From Thiospirochaeta perfilievii (lineage in GTDB: Bacteria > Spirochaetota > Spirochaetia > DSM-2461), in the NCBI RefSeq assembly GCF_008329945.1, contig NZ_CP035807.1, positions 2,356,001-2,420,000 on the forward strand: a stretch of DNA of 64,000 nt, written 5' to 3'. Below are positions 53,204 through 62,426 of the stretch, one piece after another. How positions within the stretch are numbered: position 1 is the stretch's first letter; each line of letters opens with the position of its first letter. The position numbers and the translations under genes were made by a program. The notes beneath the pieces were generated by a model. The model made no database searches and was not told the DNA's origin. It saw only the letters and a list, made by a program, of their open reading frames with translations.

Positions 53204-54398
53204 GATAGCTTTAACCTTTATATTACTATTGAATACATTTCTATTTGCTCAAACATCTAGTTTGTCAAATGTAGATAGGGCAAATAGAGCCTATATTCAA
53301 GGGGATTATTACACTGCATTTAATATTATTAATCAGTATTTTAAGGAGTTAGACAGTAATACTCCTGAGGATAAGGCTATTGTTATTGGTGAAAAAATAT
53401 ATTTTTATTACTTAAGATCTCTATTTTTAAATGATGATTTTAAGGATTTCGATACTCTGGAAAAAATTATAAATAGCAACAAAATATTATTATCTAAAAG
53501 GGTTTTAAACGCCTTAAATATATTAAATAACAGTGAGGATTTAGATGGTGATGGAGTTGTTGATAATATTGAAATCCCGGATATTTTAACTGAAGAAACT
53601 CAAGATAGTACAACTGGGTACAGTAGTGGAGAGTTGGCTCTAATGTTAAAAAAGTCACTTTTAGATAGTGAGAAAAATGCTCAGAATGTATCTAGAGTAA
53701 ATTCTATTTTAATAATCCTACTAGGAGTTATTCTACTTATTTCACTTTTAATTATTACAGTATTATATAAATCTAAAAAAAGAAAATCTTACAACCATAG
53801 GGATTCCCTCCCAGCACACATTGGTCTCTCAGATGAATCTAGGAGTAAAATTGAAAAGCTAATTTCCACCTGTAAAAGGATTGGATTAACAATAGACCAG
53901 GCTACTGGGCGTAAAAATACCTCAGTTAACAGTGCTGAGTTAGTTTATAAGATCTCCATGGATTTAGGATATAAAAAAGAAGATTCTATTTTATATTACA
54001 CTGCTACTCTAGTGTATGATATTGGGTTGTTAGGTGTTGATAAAAATATTTTACAAAACAGTTCTATCTCAGATGAAGACTTTATTGAGATTAAAAAACA
54101 TGTTGAGTATGCAAAGGACTCCTTAAATTTTGTCCCTACTGAGTATATTGACTTGTTTATTGATGCTTCTACAAAGCATCATGAAAATATGGATGGCTCA
54201 GGTTATCCCTACGGCTTAGTCGAGGGGGAGATTCCATATATAGCTAGAGTTATTAGAGTTGTTGAGAGTTACCTTTCCCTTGTATCAATAAGGGAGTATA
54301 AGGATATTAGGGATAAAAAAGCTGCTATGGAGTCCCTTGTATCTGAAGTTGATAAATATGATAAGAAGATTGTAGAATCTCTGTTTGAGGTTGTATAG
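53196..54398 (+). CDS. Membrane-anchored degenerate HD-GYP protein
   Basis: 400 residues: signal-like N-terminus (MNKIALTFILLLNTFLFAQ), an outer domain, one span at about 168-190 and a cytoplasmic HD-GYP domain (about 220-400). HHENMDGSGYPYGLVEGEIP and ARVIRVVESY are clear, as in cyclic-di-GMP phosphodiesterases, but the metal-binding HD dyad reads YD (VYDIGLLG) and the later D of VADxYDA is E (VESY). Catalysis is doubtful; nucleotide binding may remain. It sits between a barrel-like protein and a lipoprotein. Confidence 0.75.
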   Translation: MNKIALTFILLLNTFLFAQTSSLSNVDRANRAYIQGDYYTAFNIINQYFKELDSNTPEDKAIVIGEKIYFYYLRSLFLNDDFKDFDTLEKIINSNKILLSKRVLNALNILNNSEDLDGDGVVDNIEIPDILTEETQDSTTGYSSGELALMLKKSLLDSEKNAQNVSRVNSILIILLGVILLISLLIITVLYKSKKRKSYNHRDSLPAHIGLSDESRSKIEKLISTCKRIGLTIDQATGRKNTSVNSAELVYKISMDLGYKKEDSILYYTATLVYDIGLLGVDKNILQNSSISDEDFIEIKKHVEYAKDSLNFVPTEYIDLFIDASTKHHENMDGSGYPYGLVEGEIPYIARVIRVVESYLSLVSIREYKDIRDKKAAMESLVSEVDKYDKKIVESLFEVV

Positions 54399-54407
54399 GG
54401 AGGCTTT

Positions 54408-55498
54408 ATGGTGAAATTTTATAGAAGATATGTTATAGCTCTTTTTTCTCTATTGTTATTATCCTGTGAAGTCTCTTTTAATCGTGATCTACGGGAGTAT
54501 GTAAATAATGTGGTTGATAGGACCCCATTAAAATTCTCTGTTTCAGGCAGCAGTGTGATTGATGATTATGATGCAATTAACATGGGTTTTTTAATTGATA
54601 ATGAGACATCGACCTATACTGTTGTTAATAATGAAAAGAGTGATATAAATTTAACCTCTTTCCCCGGAATTAATGGTGATTTTATTATACCATCATTTGA
54701 GACATTTATACTAAAAAAAGGTGAATCTTTTAATTTAGATATTGGCTTTGTTGCAAGTGCCAATACTTTTAATAAGAGAGTTTCAAGTCAGGTTAAGTTT
54801 TTTGATAAAGATGGAAGAGCTTATACTTTTTATTTATGGGCAACTTCTAGGAATCAACCTATTTCCTTATATGATATTGACTTATACCCTATAGAAGAGT
54901 GTGACTTAGGGGCCTGGGGGATTTAAGAAGAACAAGAGTATACTTAAAAAATGAAGGTCTCTCTGAACTAAATATTTTAAGTATTGATAGACCTGGTGGC
55001 ATAATATTAGATAGTAGGGAATCATTTAGTTTAGGAATTAATCAAATAGAAGAGATCTCTTTTTATTATGACCCAGGGGTAGGTAGTGTCTCTGGAGAGA
55101 GTATTATTTTTAATACAGATTATTTAAAAGATAATACTTATGAACTCCCCGTCTCTGCAGGAGGTTCTTTAGATCTTATAGTTAAGGATTCGGCAGGGAA
55201 TTTACAACCAAATAATATTGATTTTGGAACCTATGTTTCTGGGGATCAAATTGTTTTAGACTTTACTATAACCAATAATCAGAGCATCGCTATTGACCTG
55301 GATATAGAACTTGCTTCAGATATGTTCCTAACTGATTTTTTTAACTTAAACCTTGGAGTAGATGAGACTAAGAGTTTTAAAATATCATTCCTTCCAAGTG
55401 GTGATTTTGGAGTGAAGGGTGTCGATTTTATTATAAGAAATGTTCTAGATAATAGAAAGCTTATATATAATCTAACTGGAAACTACTCTGAAATATGA
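54408..55498 (+). pseudogene. Large lipoprotein split by a frameshift in a G run
   Basis: Signal peptide with lipobox LLLLSC (MVKFYRRYVIALFSLLLLSC). The first frame stops at 54926. Immediately before, a G5 run (54916-54920) lies in a GCCTGGGGGATTT context; adding one G joins it to a frame that runs to 55498 and reads DLRRTRVYLKNEGLSELNILSI onward, with repeated N.G...L.I and ITNNQSIAIDLDIE segments typical of DUF1573/HYDIN-like beta-sandwich domains. Restored length is about 363 residues. The 3' end overlaps the convergent rhomboid-like gene by 16 bases. Confidence 0.75.
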
Positions 55499-56250
55499 TT
55501 GTGATTTTTAATATGGTCCTCACAATAACACTGTTCCGGGTTACACTTACTACAGTATCTGAACTCTGAATGGGGGTTATCAATATCATTTTTATTACAG
55601 ATAAAACAGCTATGTTTAGGACTGTTTTTACTCATCTCATACTCAATTTTTCTTTTTAATCCACTTCCTCTATACTTTATTTTATAGAATATATCCTTGC
55701 TGAAAAAGATTATAAAATTAGCTAAAGAAGCAATTAGTAGCAGTTTAGCCCCTAGGCTACCAAAAATTAAAGCCCAAGCATAAAAAATCCATGTAATTAG
55801 AGCAATCCATTTTATTTTAATGGGAAGAATAAAAAAAAGTCTTACAGTAAAGTTGGGATTTAAAAATGCAAATGCTAGAAATATTGAGCTTTGGAAGTAG
55901 TAGTTTGTTCCAATTGAAAGTTTAAAAAAATAGGCTGTTAAATTGGTTAATACTACAGCTACAAGAATATACGTATTATAGTGGAGTGCCCCCCAAAAGT
56001 GTTCTAAATTACTACCCATTAGGTACAAAATATACCAGCTTAGCAGGGACCATATAGGGGATGTAGCTGGAGGTATAAAAACAAAAGAAACTACCCTCCA
56101 AAACTCTCCATTAACTATAAGGGAGTAACTAAGAGATAGGTCACTATATGTAATATATCCAGAGTTAATTGCTAGATAAGTTATCACCTGACCAATTATG
56201 ATAAATAGAGTTAAGTTATTTATAGCATACTTATGGAGTTTATTTTTCAT
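55483..56250 (-). CDS. Rhomboid-like membrane protein with C-terminal cysteine cluster
   Basis: 255 residues: about six spans, with GEFWRVVSFVFIPP and the WxxYILYLMGSNLEHFWG text typical of rhomboid/Der1-like proteins. The protease signature GxSG is absent (the matching place reads YFQSSIF), so it is likely a non-catalytic relative. The last 45 residues have CFICNK, CSKCNPEQCYCEDH, a probable zinc-binding tail. It overlaps the DUF4259 gene by 11 bases. Confidence 0.65.
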   Translation of the reverse strand: MKNKLHKYAINNLTLFIIIGQVITYLAINSGYITYSDLSLSYSLIVNGEFWRVVSFVFIPPATSPIWSLLSWYILYLMGSNLEHFWGALHYNTYILVAVVLTNLTAYFFKLSIGTNYYFQSSIFLAFAFLNPNFTVRLFFILPIKIKWIALITWIFYAWALIFGSLGAKLLLIASLANFIIFFSKDIFYKIKYRGSGLKRKIEYEMSKNSPKHSCFICNKNDIDNPHSEFRYCSKCNPEQCYCEDHIKNHNHISE

Positions 56251-56662
56251 AGGACGTTTTTAGTCGATTTTCTAAATCTTTTATAGAGGACTCCCACTTG
56301 CTATACTCTCCCCTAAGTGTCCAGAACTGTTTAAGTTCTGAGTTAGATGATAGTATCATTTCTAAGGCTGTTATAGTTTTATTTATAAGTTTAATATCTA
56401 CACTATCGGAAAACTCTTTGGCCCATTTATCTATATGTTCTGTATAACTGCTTGAACCAGATGATGTTCCTAAAAGTCGAGCAAGAGACTCAGCAGCGGC
56501 TAGTGCTTTATTTGATATATCAATATCTAAACTATCCTCTGTATTTTCAAGAACGTGATCTATAGCACTCTCTATATATGATAAATCTCTATTATCTTTA
56601 ATACTATTTTCCCAATCGCAAGCCATATCATTATCGAAAAAACCAATATCCCAGGTACCCAA
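56240..56662 (-). CDS. DUF4259 family protein
   Basis: 140 residues starting MGTWDIGFFDNDMACDWEN, the DUF4259 signature (GtWg.gpFdND.A.dW). Start is TTG, seven bases after AAGGAG. Function unknown; co-transcribed with the rhomboid-like gene. Confidence 0.85.
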   Translation of the reverse strand: MGTWDIGFFDNDMACDWENSIKDNRDLSYIESAIDHVLENTEDSLDIDISNKALAAAESLARLLGTSSGSSSYTEHIDKWAKEFSDSVDIKLINKTITALEMILSSNSELKQFWTLRGEYSKWESSIKDLENRLKTSYEK

Positions 56663-56712
56663 AAAATTACTCCTTAATGTTAGTATAACATCACTTTTAT
56701 TCTTCTGAAATA

Positions 56713-56737
56713 AAAAGCTGCAAAAAGCAGCTTTTTA
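56713..56737 (-). terminator. Terminator of the M18 aminopeptidase gene
   Basis: AAAAAGCTGC / GCAGCTTTTT arms with a five-base loop; T-run on both strands. It lies 13 bases after the aminopeptidase stop on the minus strand. Confidence 0.85.
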
Positions 56738-56750
56738 TATTTATTAAATA

Positions 56751-58139
56751 TTATCTTTCTAAAAATGCTTTGTAGAGTTTAAAACATGAGTAGATATCAA
56801 CTTTTGAAGCTACCTCGTATGGAGAGTGCATACCTAGAAGTGCCGGACCTGCATCAATAACATCCATACCATATTTAGAAAGATATTTAGCAATTGTTCC
56901 ACCACCACCTAAATCTATTTTACCCATAGTTGTAGATTGAATTGCAGTATTGCTCTCCTTGGCTATGGTTCTAATATATGCTACAAATTCAGCTCCTGAA
57001 TCATGGGCACCAGATTTTCCCCTTGAGCCTGTATATTTAGCAATTCCTACACCTTTTCCAAGTACAGGTGCATTTCGTAAATCATGAACATCTTTAAAGT
57101 TAGGGTTTACACCAGCTGTAACATCCGAGGATATTGCCTGGGATTTTTCTAGGATAAGGTGGGCATCCTTAGCTGATCCAACAAGTTCTTTGTATTCTAT
57201 AGCAAGGTTTAAAAGTATATTGCTATCAGCACCTGTATCTCCAGCGGAACCTACTTCCTCTTTATCTGATAAAAATACAATAGCTGTTTTTAATGGAGTT
57301 TTTAACTCTCTTATAACCTCTATTGCTGGATACGCACATACTCTATCATCATGACCATAGGCTGCTATTAAAGATCTATCAAAACCTATATCCATAGCCT
57401 TCCCTGCTGGAGTGATTGATATATCAGCACTATTAAAATCTTCTTCGATAAAGTTGTAGTTTTTATATAAGTACTCTAATACTGCAAATTTTACCTTCTC
57501 TTTAATCTCATCATCATTAACTGGGATGCTTCCTACAATTAGGTTTAACTGCTCACCCTCTACTACTTTCGCACCATCTTTTTTAGCCTGTTCCTGGGAG
57601 AGGTGAATTAATAGATCTGGTATCATAAATTTAGGTTCATCATCCCGATCTCCAATTGATATTGGAATCTCTCTACCGTCTGTAGTAAAAACAACTCCGT
57701 TAATAGATAGGGGTTGGTTAACCCATTGGTATTTTTTTACTCCACCATAGTAGTGGGTTTTTAATAGTGCAAGTTCTGAATCTTCAAATAGAGGATTTGG
57801 TTTAAGATCCAATCTAGGAGAGTCTACATGGGCTCCCACTATATTAAATGTATCTTTATCCTCTCCTACAATACCTGCAAAAAGTGCACGGCCCTTAATG
57901 TTTTTATAAAACTTATCTCCAACTTTTAAATTTGAGTAACTCTTCATCTCTTTAAATCCCGACTCTTCAAGTAGGTTTATCGAGTATTTTACGCATAATC
58001 TTTCAGTTTTTGAATTATCTATATATGTTTTATACCCTTCGCAAAATTCTAGAGCTTTAGTTGTTTCTTCCTTGTTATATGTTATCCATGAACTTTCTCT
58101 CTTTAAAAAAAGTTTCTTCTCTAACTCTTTATTCGTCAT
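56751..58139 (-). CDS. apeA: M18-family aminopeptidase
   Basis: 462 residues, a dinuclear zinc aminopeptidase of the aspartyl-aminopeptidase family. Zinc ligands and catalytic residues are visible in VGAHVDSPRLDLKP, YGHDDRVCAYPA, SDKEEVGS and LGMHSPYEV near the C-terminus. It probably works as a dodecameric tetrahedral complex trimming cytosolic peptides. AAGGAG precedes the start; monocistronic. Confidence 0.92.
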   Translation of the reverse strand: MTNKELEKKLFLKRESSWITYNKEETTKALEFCEGYKTYIDNSKTERLCVKYSINLLEESGFKEMKSYSNLKVGDKFYKNIKGRALFAGIVGEDKDTFNIVGAHVDSPRLDLKPNPLFEDSELALLKTHYYGGVKKYQWVNQPLSINGVVFTTDGREIPISIGDRDDEPKFMIPDLLIHLSQEQAKKDGAKVVEGEQLNLIVGSIPVNDDEIKEKVKFAVLEYLYKNYNFIEEDFNSADISITPAGKAMDIGFDRSLIAAYGHDDRVCAYPAIEVIRELKTPLKTAIVFLSDKEEVGSAGDTGADSNILLNLAIEYKELVGSAKDAHLILEKSQAISSDVTAGVNPNFKDVHDLRNAPVLGKGVGIAKYTGSRGKSGAHDSGAEFVAYIRTIAKESNTAIQSTTMGKIDLGGGGTIAKYLSKYGMDVIDAGPALLGMHSPYEVASKVDIYSCFKLYKAFLER

Positions 58140-58269
58140 AATAATCTCCTTATTTCTAATTATTACTTATAAACCAATGAATTATAATATAAAATACCAA
58201 AATTTATAAACTCTATGAAAAAGAGTTTCAGTAGGATATAATTTTAATATACTACTACAGGGGTTAAAT

Positions 58270-58914
58270 GTGAATCAAAAAGAGAGAGCTATAAATCTAG
58301 GACTAAAGATCAAATCATTAAAGGGAAACCTTTCAGTTTCTAAGGCAGTTATTTCAGATTTAGAAATAGAGATAAAAGAGGCAATAATAGATGATGGTGA
58401 TAGGATTAGACTACTAGAATTATATAAAAATGTAGTGGAAGACTTAAAGCAAATAGTATCTCCATCCGCCCAAAGAAAAGGATATTTTAATCAGAGGATT
58501 GAAGATATATTAAGGAAAATAAAAGAGTCAAAAAACTATAAAATGGCAGATGATAATGAAGGTTTAATTATTGCTCTAGAAGAGGAACTTAAAAAGGATA
58601 ATATTCTAAAAAAAGAGCATAGGGCTGCAATTAAAAATAGATTAGAAACAGTTGGAGAGAAACATAGGGCTAGGGTTGGCTTCTTTTTAAAGAAAAACTA
58701 TGACAATTTATATAGGGAAATAAAGAATGAGTGCGATTGTGACAACCCTTTTCATGTCTCGGTTGTTGTAAAAAAATACAATGAGGTTGTTAAACTTAAA
58801 CCACTATTTAATGATGATAGACACTCTATTCAAGCTCTTTTGGATACTAATTGGCAAAAATCGTCCAGTGATATTAAGGAGCAAAAGAGAAGGGAGAGGG
58901 GATTAGATGAGTAA
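58270..58914 (+). CDS. Hypothetical coiled-coil protein upstream of sppA
   Basis: 214 residues, charged and mostly helical (KIKSLKGNLSVSKAVISDLEIEIKEAIIDDGD, then EELKKDNILKKEHRAAIKNRLETVG), with a CDCD segment near residue 157. No family recognised. GTG start after CAGGGG; it overlaps sppA by eight bases, so it is in the same operon. Confidence 0.6.
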   Translation: MNQKERAINLGLKIKSLKGNLSVSKAVISDLEIEIKEAIIDDGDRIRLLELYKNVVEDLKQIVSPSAQRKGYFNQRIEDILRKIKESKNYKMADDNEGLIIALEEELKKDNILKKEHRAAIKNRLETVGEKHRARVGFFLKKNYDNLYREIKNECDCDNPFHVSVVVKKYNEVVKLKPLFNDDRHSIQALLDTNWQKSSSDIKEQKRRERGLDE

Positions 58915-60598
58915 CTATTTAAAAAAAGTATTTAATATTAGTAATAAAATTAGAATTGGGATTATTAATACTTTTTTTTGGATTATCATTATTTTTCTTA
59001 TATATTTATTATCTACAAGCTCCGAGGAAGTAAATTGGGGAGAGACTCTCTATTTACAAATTAATGGAGCTGTCCAGGAGTCTGGGACCGAGGATGATCT
59101 AATAACACTTGTTACATCGGAGAATTTTGAAGTTCCTAAAAACACCCTATTAAGGGATCTTTTAGGGGCTATTGAACAGGCTACAGCCGACGATTCAATT
59201 AAAAATATGGTTATTGACTTAGACTCCTTAGATTATATAGGCCTCGCCTCTAACCAAGAGGTTGGAGAAGCCCTAGATAAATTTAAAAATAGCAATAAAG
59301 AGATATATGTATACTCCTCATTCTTCGATAGAGATAGTTACTATCTAGCAAGTTTTGCCTCATCTATATCCATGGACCCTTTTGGGGAAGTAAATATTGA
59401 TGGAATATCTGTTTATAGAAGTTATTTAAAAAATGCAATTGATAAATACGATGTAGACGTAACAATCTTCCGAGCTGGTGACTATAAGTCCTATGTTGAG
59501 CCCTATATGTCTGACTCTATGTCTAAAGGGGTAAAGGAGCAAAATCTATTATGGATGAACTCTATTTGGGATAATTATATTAGTCAAATTTCAAAAAACA
59601 GGGGCTTTAATAGCCTATTAGTTGATTCTTACTTTTCCAATAGATTAGATCTTACAAAAAAATATAGTGGAGACCTCTCTGCCTTAGCTTTAAATGAAGG
59701 GTTTGTTGATACACTTGAGAGCCGTAATCAGTTTTTTGATAGATTTCCATCCTTAGTTTATTATAAAGATTATATAGATAAGAGCAAGAATGATGGGGCA
59801 ACAAAGGTTGCAGTTATTACACTTGAGGGGCCAATTACCTACTCTGATAACTCTCCTGGGTCTATTAGTGCTGTGGATACGGAACAACTTCTAGATTCGG
59901 TTTTAGATAGTGATATTGAGGGAGTTATTTTAAGAATCAATAGTGGTGGAGGTGGAGTTTACGCCTCTGAAATAATTAGAAGAAAGGTAGAGGAAGTAAA
60001 TAGAAGTATCCCTGTTGTTATTTCCATGGGGGATGTATGTGCCTCAGGTGGTTATTGGATTGCAACTGCAGGAAGTAAAATTTATGCAGATCACTCTACA
60101 ATAACAGGTTCTATAGGTGTTTTTGGTCTGATTTATGGAGTAGAAAAGACCCTTGAAAATAATTTTGGTATAAAAACTGATGGTGTTTCAACAACGCCTA
60201 ATTTAGAGCCTGTATCCCTAACAAAGAGTATTAGTAGGGATAGGGCAGATATAATTCAGTTAAATATTAATGATACATATAGTAAGTTTAAAAATCTTGT
60301 AGCCAAGAGTAGAGGTATTGATATTAATAGTTTAGAGTCTATTGCTTCTGGAAGGGTATGGAGTGGAGCCCAGGCTGTAGGTAATGGTCTAGTTGACTCT
60401 ATTGGTGGCTTAGGAGAAGCTAAACAATTTTTTGGTAATGATGTACAGCTTATATACAAAGAAGGTGATATCCCTCTATTTGATGAGGTATTAAAAACTT
60501 TCACATCCTACTCTAAGGTGGAAATAAAGGTTCTTGAGGAATTCTCAATATTTGAAAGAATTAATGATCCCAAAAACATCTACGCATTATGGCTCTAA
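58907..60598 (+). CDS. sppA: Signal peptide peptidase SppA, long (67K-type) form
   Basis: 563 residues: one N-terminal membrane span (residues 15-37, IGIINTFFWIIIIFLIYLLS) and two tandem serine-protease-like domains. The catalytic lysine is in AGDYKSYVEPY of the first domain and the serine in VCASGGYWIATAGS of the second, as in the E. coli enzyme. It digests cleaved signal peptides in the inner membrane. A terminator follows directly. Confidence 0.93.
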   Translation: MSNYLKKVFNISNKIRIGIINTFFWIIIIFLIYLLSTSSEEVNWGETLYLQINGAVQESGTEDDLITLVTSENFEVPKNTLLRDLLGAIEQATADDSIKNMVIDLDSLDYIGLASNQEVGEALDKFKNSNKEIYVYSSFFDRDSYYLASFASSISMDPFGEVNIDGISVYRSYLKNAIDKYDVDVTIFRAGDYKSYVEPYMSDSMSKGVKEQNLLWMNSIWDNYISQISKNRGFNSLLVDSYFSNRLDLTKKYSGDLSALALNEGFVDTLESRNQFFDRFPSLVYYKDYIDKSKNDGATKVAVITLEGPITYSDNSPGSISAVDTEQLLDSVLDSDIEGVILRINSGGGGVYASEIIRRKVEEVNRSIPVVISMGDVCASGGYWIATAGSKIYADHSTITGSIGVFGLIYGVEKTLENNFGIKTDGVSTTPNLEPVSLTKSISRDRADIIQLNINDTYSKFKNLVAKSRGIDINSLESIASGRVWSGAQAVGNGLVDSIGGLGEAKQFFGNDVQLIYKEGDIPLFDEVLKTFTSYSKVEIKVLEEFSIFERINDPKNIYALWL

Positions 60599-60625
60599 AA
60601 AAGGCTCCCTATGGAGCCTTTTTTT
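60597..60625. terminator. Bidirectional terminator between sppA and nagB
   Basis: GGCTCC (60603-60608) / GGAGCC (60613-60618), extended by flanking A-run and T-run on both sides. It serves the convergent sppA (+) and nagB (-) genes. Confidence 0.9.
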
Positions 60626-60633
60626 AGTAGTAT

Positions 60634-61443
60634 TTATAGTTGTGTTTTAGGGTCTAAGTTATTTGTCTCAATATCCTTAAAGTAGTTTACAGTCCCTACT
60701 TTTAATTCTACAGTTGCTGCATCATTACACACAATTATACCGTTTCTATGTAGTTGTAGGGCAGAAACTGTCCACATATGGTTAACTCCCTCTTCAACAA
60801 CCTTGTGTAGAGCTAAGGATTTATTATGTCCTGTTGCAAGTATAACTACAGTTTTTGCTGACATAACTGTTTTAACACCAACTGTTAACGCTGTTTTAGG
60901 TACTTGGTTTACATCGTTATTAAAAAATCGACTGTTTGCTATTATTGTATCCTGGGTTAATGTTTTAATTCTTGTTAAAGATTCTAGGGATGACCCTGGC
61001 TCATTAAAAGCAATATGTCCATCTGGTCCAATACCACCCATAAATAGATCTATTCCACCAGCATTTGCAATTTTTTCTTCATACTGTTGGCACTCTAAAT
61101 CTAAATCTTTTGCATTTCCATTTAAAATGTTTACATTTTTCTCATTTATATCAATATGATTAAAAAAGTTTGTCCACATGAATGTGTGATAACTCTGTTC
61201 ATGGTCCTCTGGTAGTCCAACATACTCATCCATATTGAAGGTTAATACATTTTTGAAACTTACATACCCCTCTTTGTTAAGTCTAATAAGCTCTTTATAA
61301 ACTCCAATAGGTGTTGACCCAGTAGGTAGTCCTAAAACATAGGGTTTTTCCTCTGTTGGATTGGCATCTTTGATTTTTTTAGCAATAAAGGCTGCTGTCC
61401 ATTTTGAAACATTATCATAGTCTTTTTGAATAATTACACGCAT
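60634..61443 (-). CDS. nagB: Glucosamine-6-phosphate deaminase
   Basis: 269 residues. It converts glucosamine 6-phosphate to fructose 6-phosphate and ammonia. FNMDEYVGL (catalytic Asp), [23 protein letters not shown] (catalytic His and Glu) and the opening [17 protein letters not shown] are typical. AAAGGAA site. No nagA is adjacent. Confidence 0.95.
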   Translation of the reverse strand: MRVIIQKDYDNVSKWTAAFIAKKIKDANPTEEKPYVLGLPTGSTPIGVYKELIRLNKEGYVSFKNVLTFNMDEYVGLPEDHEQSYHTFMWTNFFNHIDINEKNVNILNGNAKDLDLECQQYEEKIANAGGIDLFMGGIGPDGHIAFNEPGSSLESLTRIKTLTQDTIIANSRFFNNDVNQVPKTALTVGVKTVMSAKTVVILATGHNKSLALHKVVEEGVNHMWTVSALQLHRNGIIVCNDAATVELKVGTVNYFKDIETNNLDPKTQL

Positions 61444-61550
61444 GGTTATTCCTTTTATATTATGGGATACATAATAAATAACATGGGTTTATTTTAATGT
61501 AAATAGAGTTAGTTTGATTTGTCATACTTTTTATAGATTTTTAGTGATTA

Positions 61551-62426
61551 TTATTTTTTTCTCTGTATTAAGTCCTTGTTAGATGGCATTTTATCTCTAT
61601 TTTTTAGCTCCTCTAGAAATCGTAACCCATCAGTGTAATAACCTGCTGTTCTCTTTATTCCAGGAATTATATTATCCCAATAATCATTAAAGCTTTTCAT
61701 GGATATTTCCCGCATATATTTTGAGAACATTGATGCAAGAGCTGTTGTAAAATCAGTTGAATCCGCCTTAGCTTTAAAGTGAATATGGTTTGTATCCCAT
61801 TTATAGTGGGAGTGATTTGCCTCTTCTTTAATAATTGTAAATTGAAAACCTGTTATTTCATCTAGGTATGGTTTATAGAATTTTCTCCCTCCCTGTTTAT
61901 CTATGGTAATAACCTGTTCTCTTCCCTTAATTATTGCTGTTGAAATTAGTGGTTCAATAATTTTTTGACATACACTACTTTTATTATCATACAAATCAAT
62001 TAGATGGTTAAAGTTCGAGGGGGATACTGCTGTTCTTTTTATATCTAACATTTTAACACCCCTTTGTTTAAATATTTTTAAAATGGATGTTGACTTATCT
62101 ACAATATCCTTTTCCTTTGCTAATAGGGGTAGGGATAAATTGTATTTTTTATTCCATGGTGAGTTTAGTGAAGGGATAAATTCTGAAGTATTTTTAGGGA
62201 TCGAACCATTTAGTAGATAGTAGAAGCTTAAAACATTTTGTTCTAATCTTAGTAGTCCCCCCTTACCTTGGTAGACTTTTTTACTATCATCTATATAAAA
62301 TATCCTCTTTTGTTGATCCTCCATCAACTCTTTAAGGGGTGAGGGAGAGCTCATAGTCACTGCTGTAGCACAGTATGGGCCTAGTATTGGCCCTAATCCA
62401 GCCTCATCAATTCCTGAATATATCAC
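61551..62426 (-). CDS. Divergent RNase HII-like protein
   Basis: 291 residues, about 90 longer than common RNase HII. The N-terminal motif YSGIDEAGLGPILGPYCATAV parallels aGiDEAGRGPlaGPv, with Leu for Arg; DDSKK follows; further acidic residues are in VITIDKQGGRKF and KADSTDFTTALASMFSKYMRE, the latter matching KgDa...aAaSilAKv.RD. All four likely metal ligands are kept, so nuclease activity is plausible, but the insertions and altered motif make the substrate uncertain. It overlaps the hybrid kinase gene by 20 bases. Confidence 0.7.
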   Translation of the reverse strand: MIYSGIDEAGLGPILGPYCATAVTMSSPSPLKELMEDQQKRIFYIDDSKKVYQGKGGLLRLEQNVLSFYYLLNGSIPKNTSEFIPSLNSPWNKKYNLSLPLLAKEKDIVDKSTSILKIFKQRGVKMLDIKRTAVSPSNFNHLIDLYDNKSSVCQKIIEPLISTAIIKGREQVITIDKQGGRKFYKPYLDEITGFQFTIIKEEANHSHYKWDTNHIHFKAKADSTDFTTALASMFSKYMREISMKSFNDYWDNIIPGIKRTAGYYTDGLRFLEELKNRDKMPSNKDLIQRKK

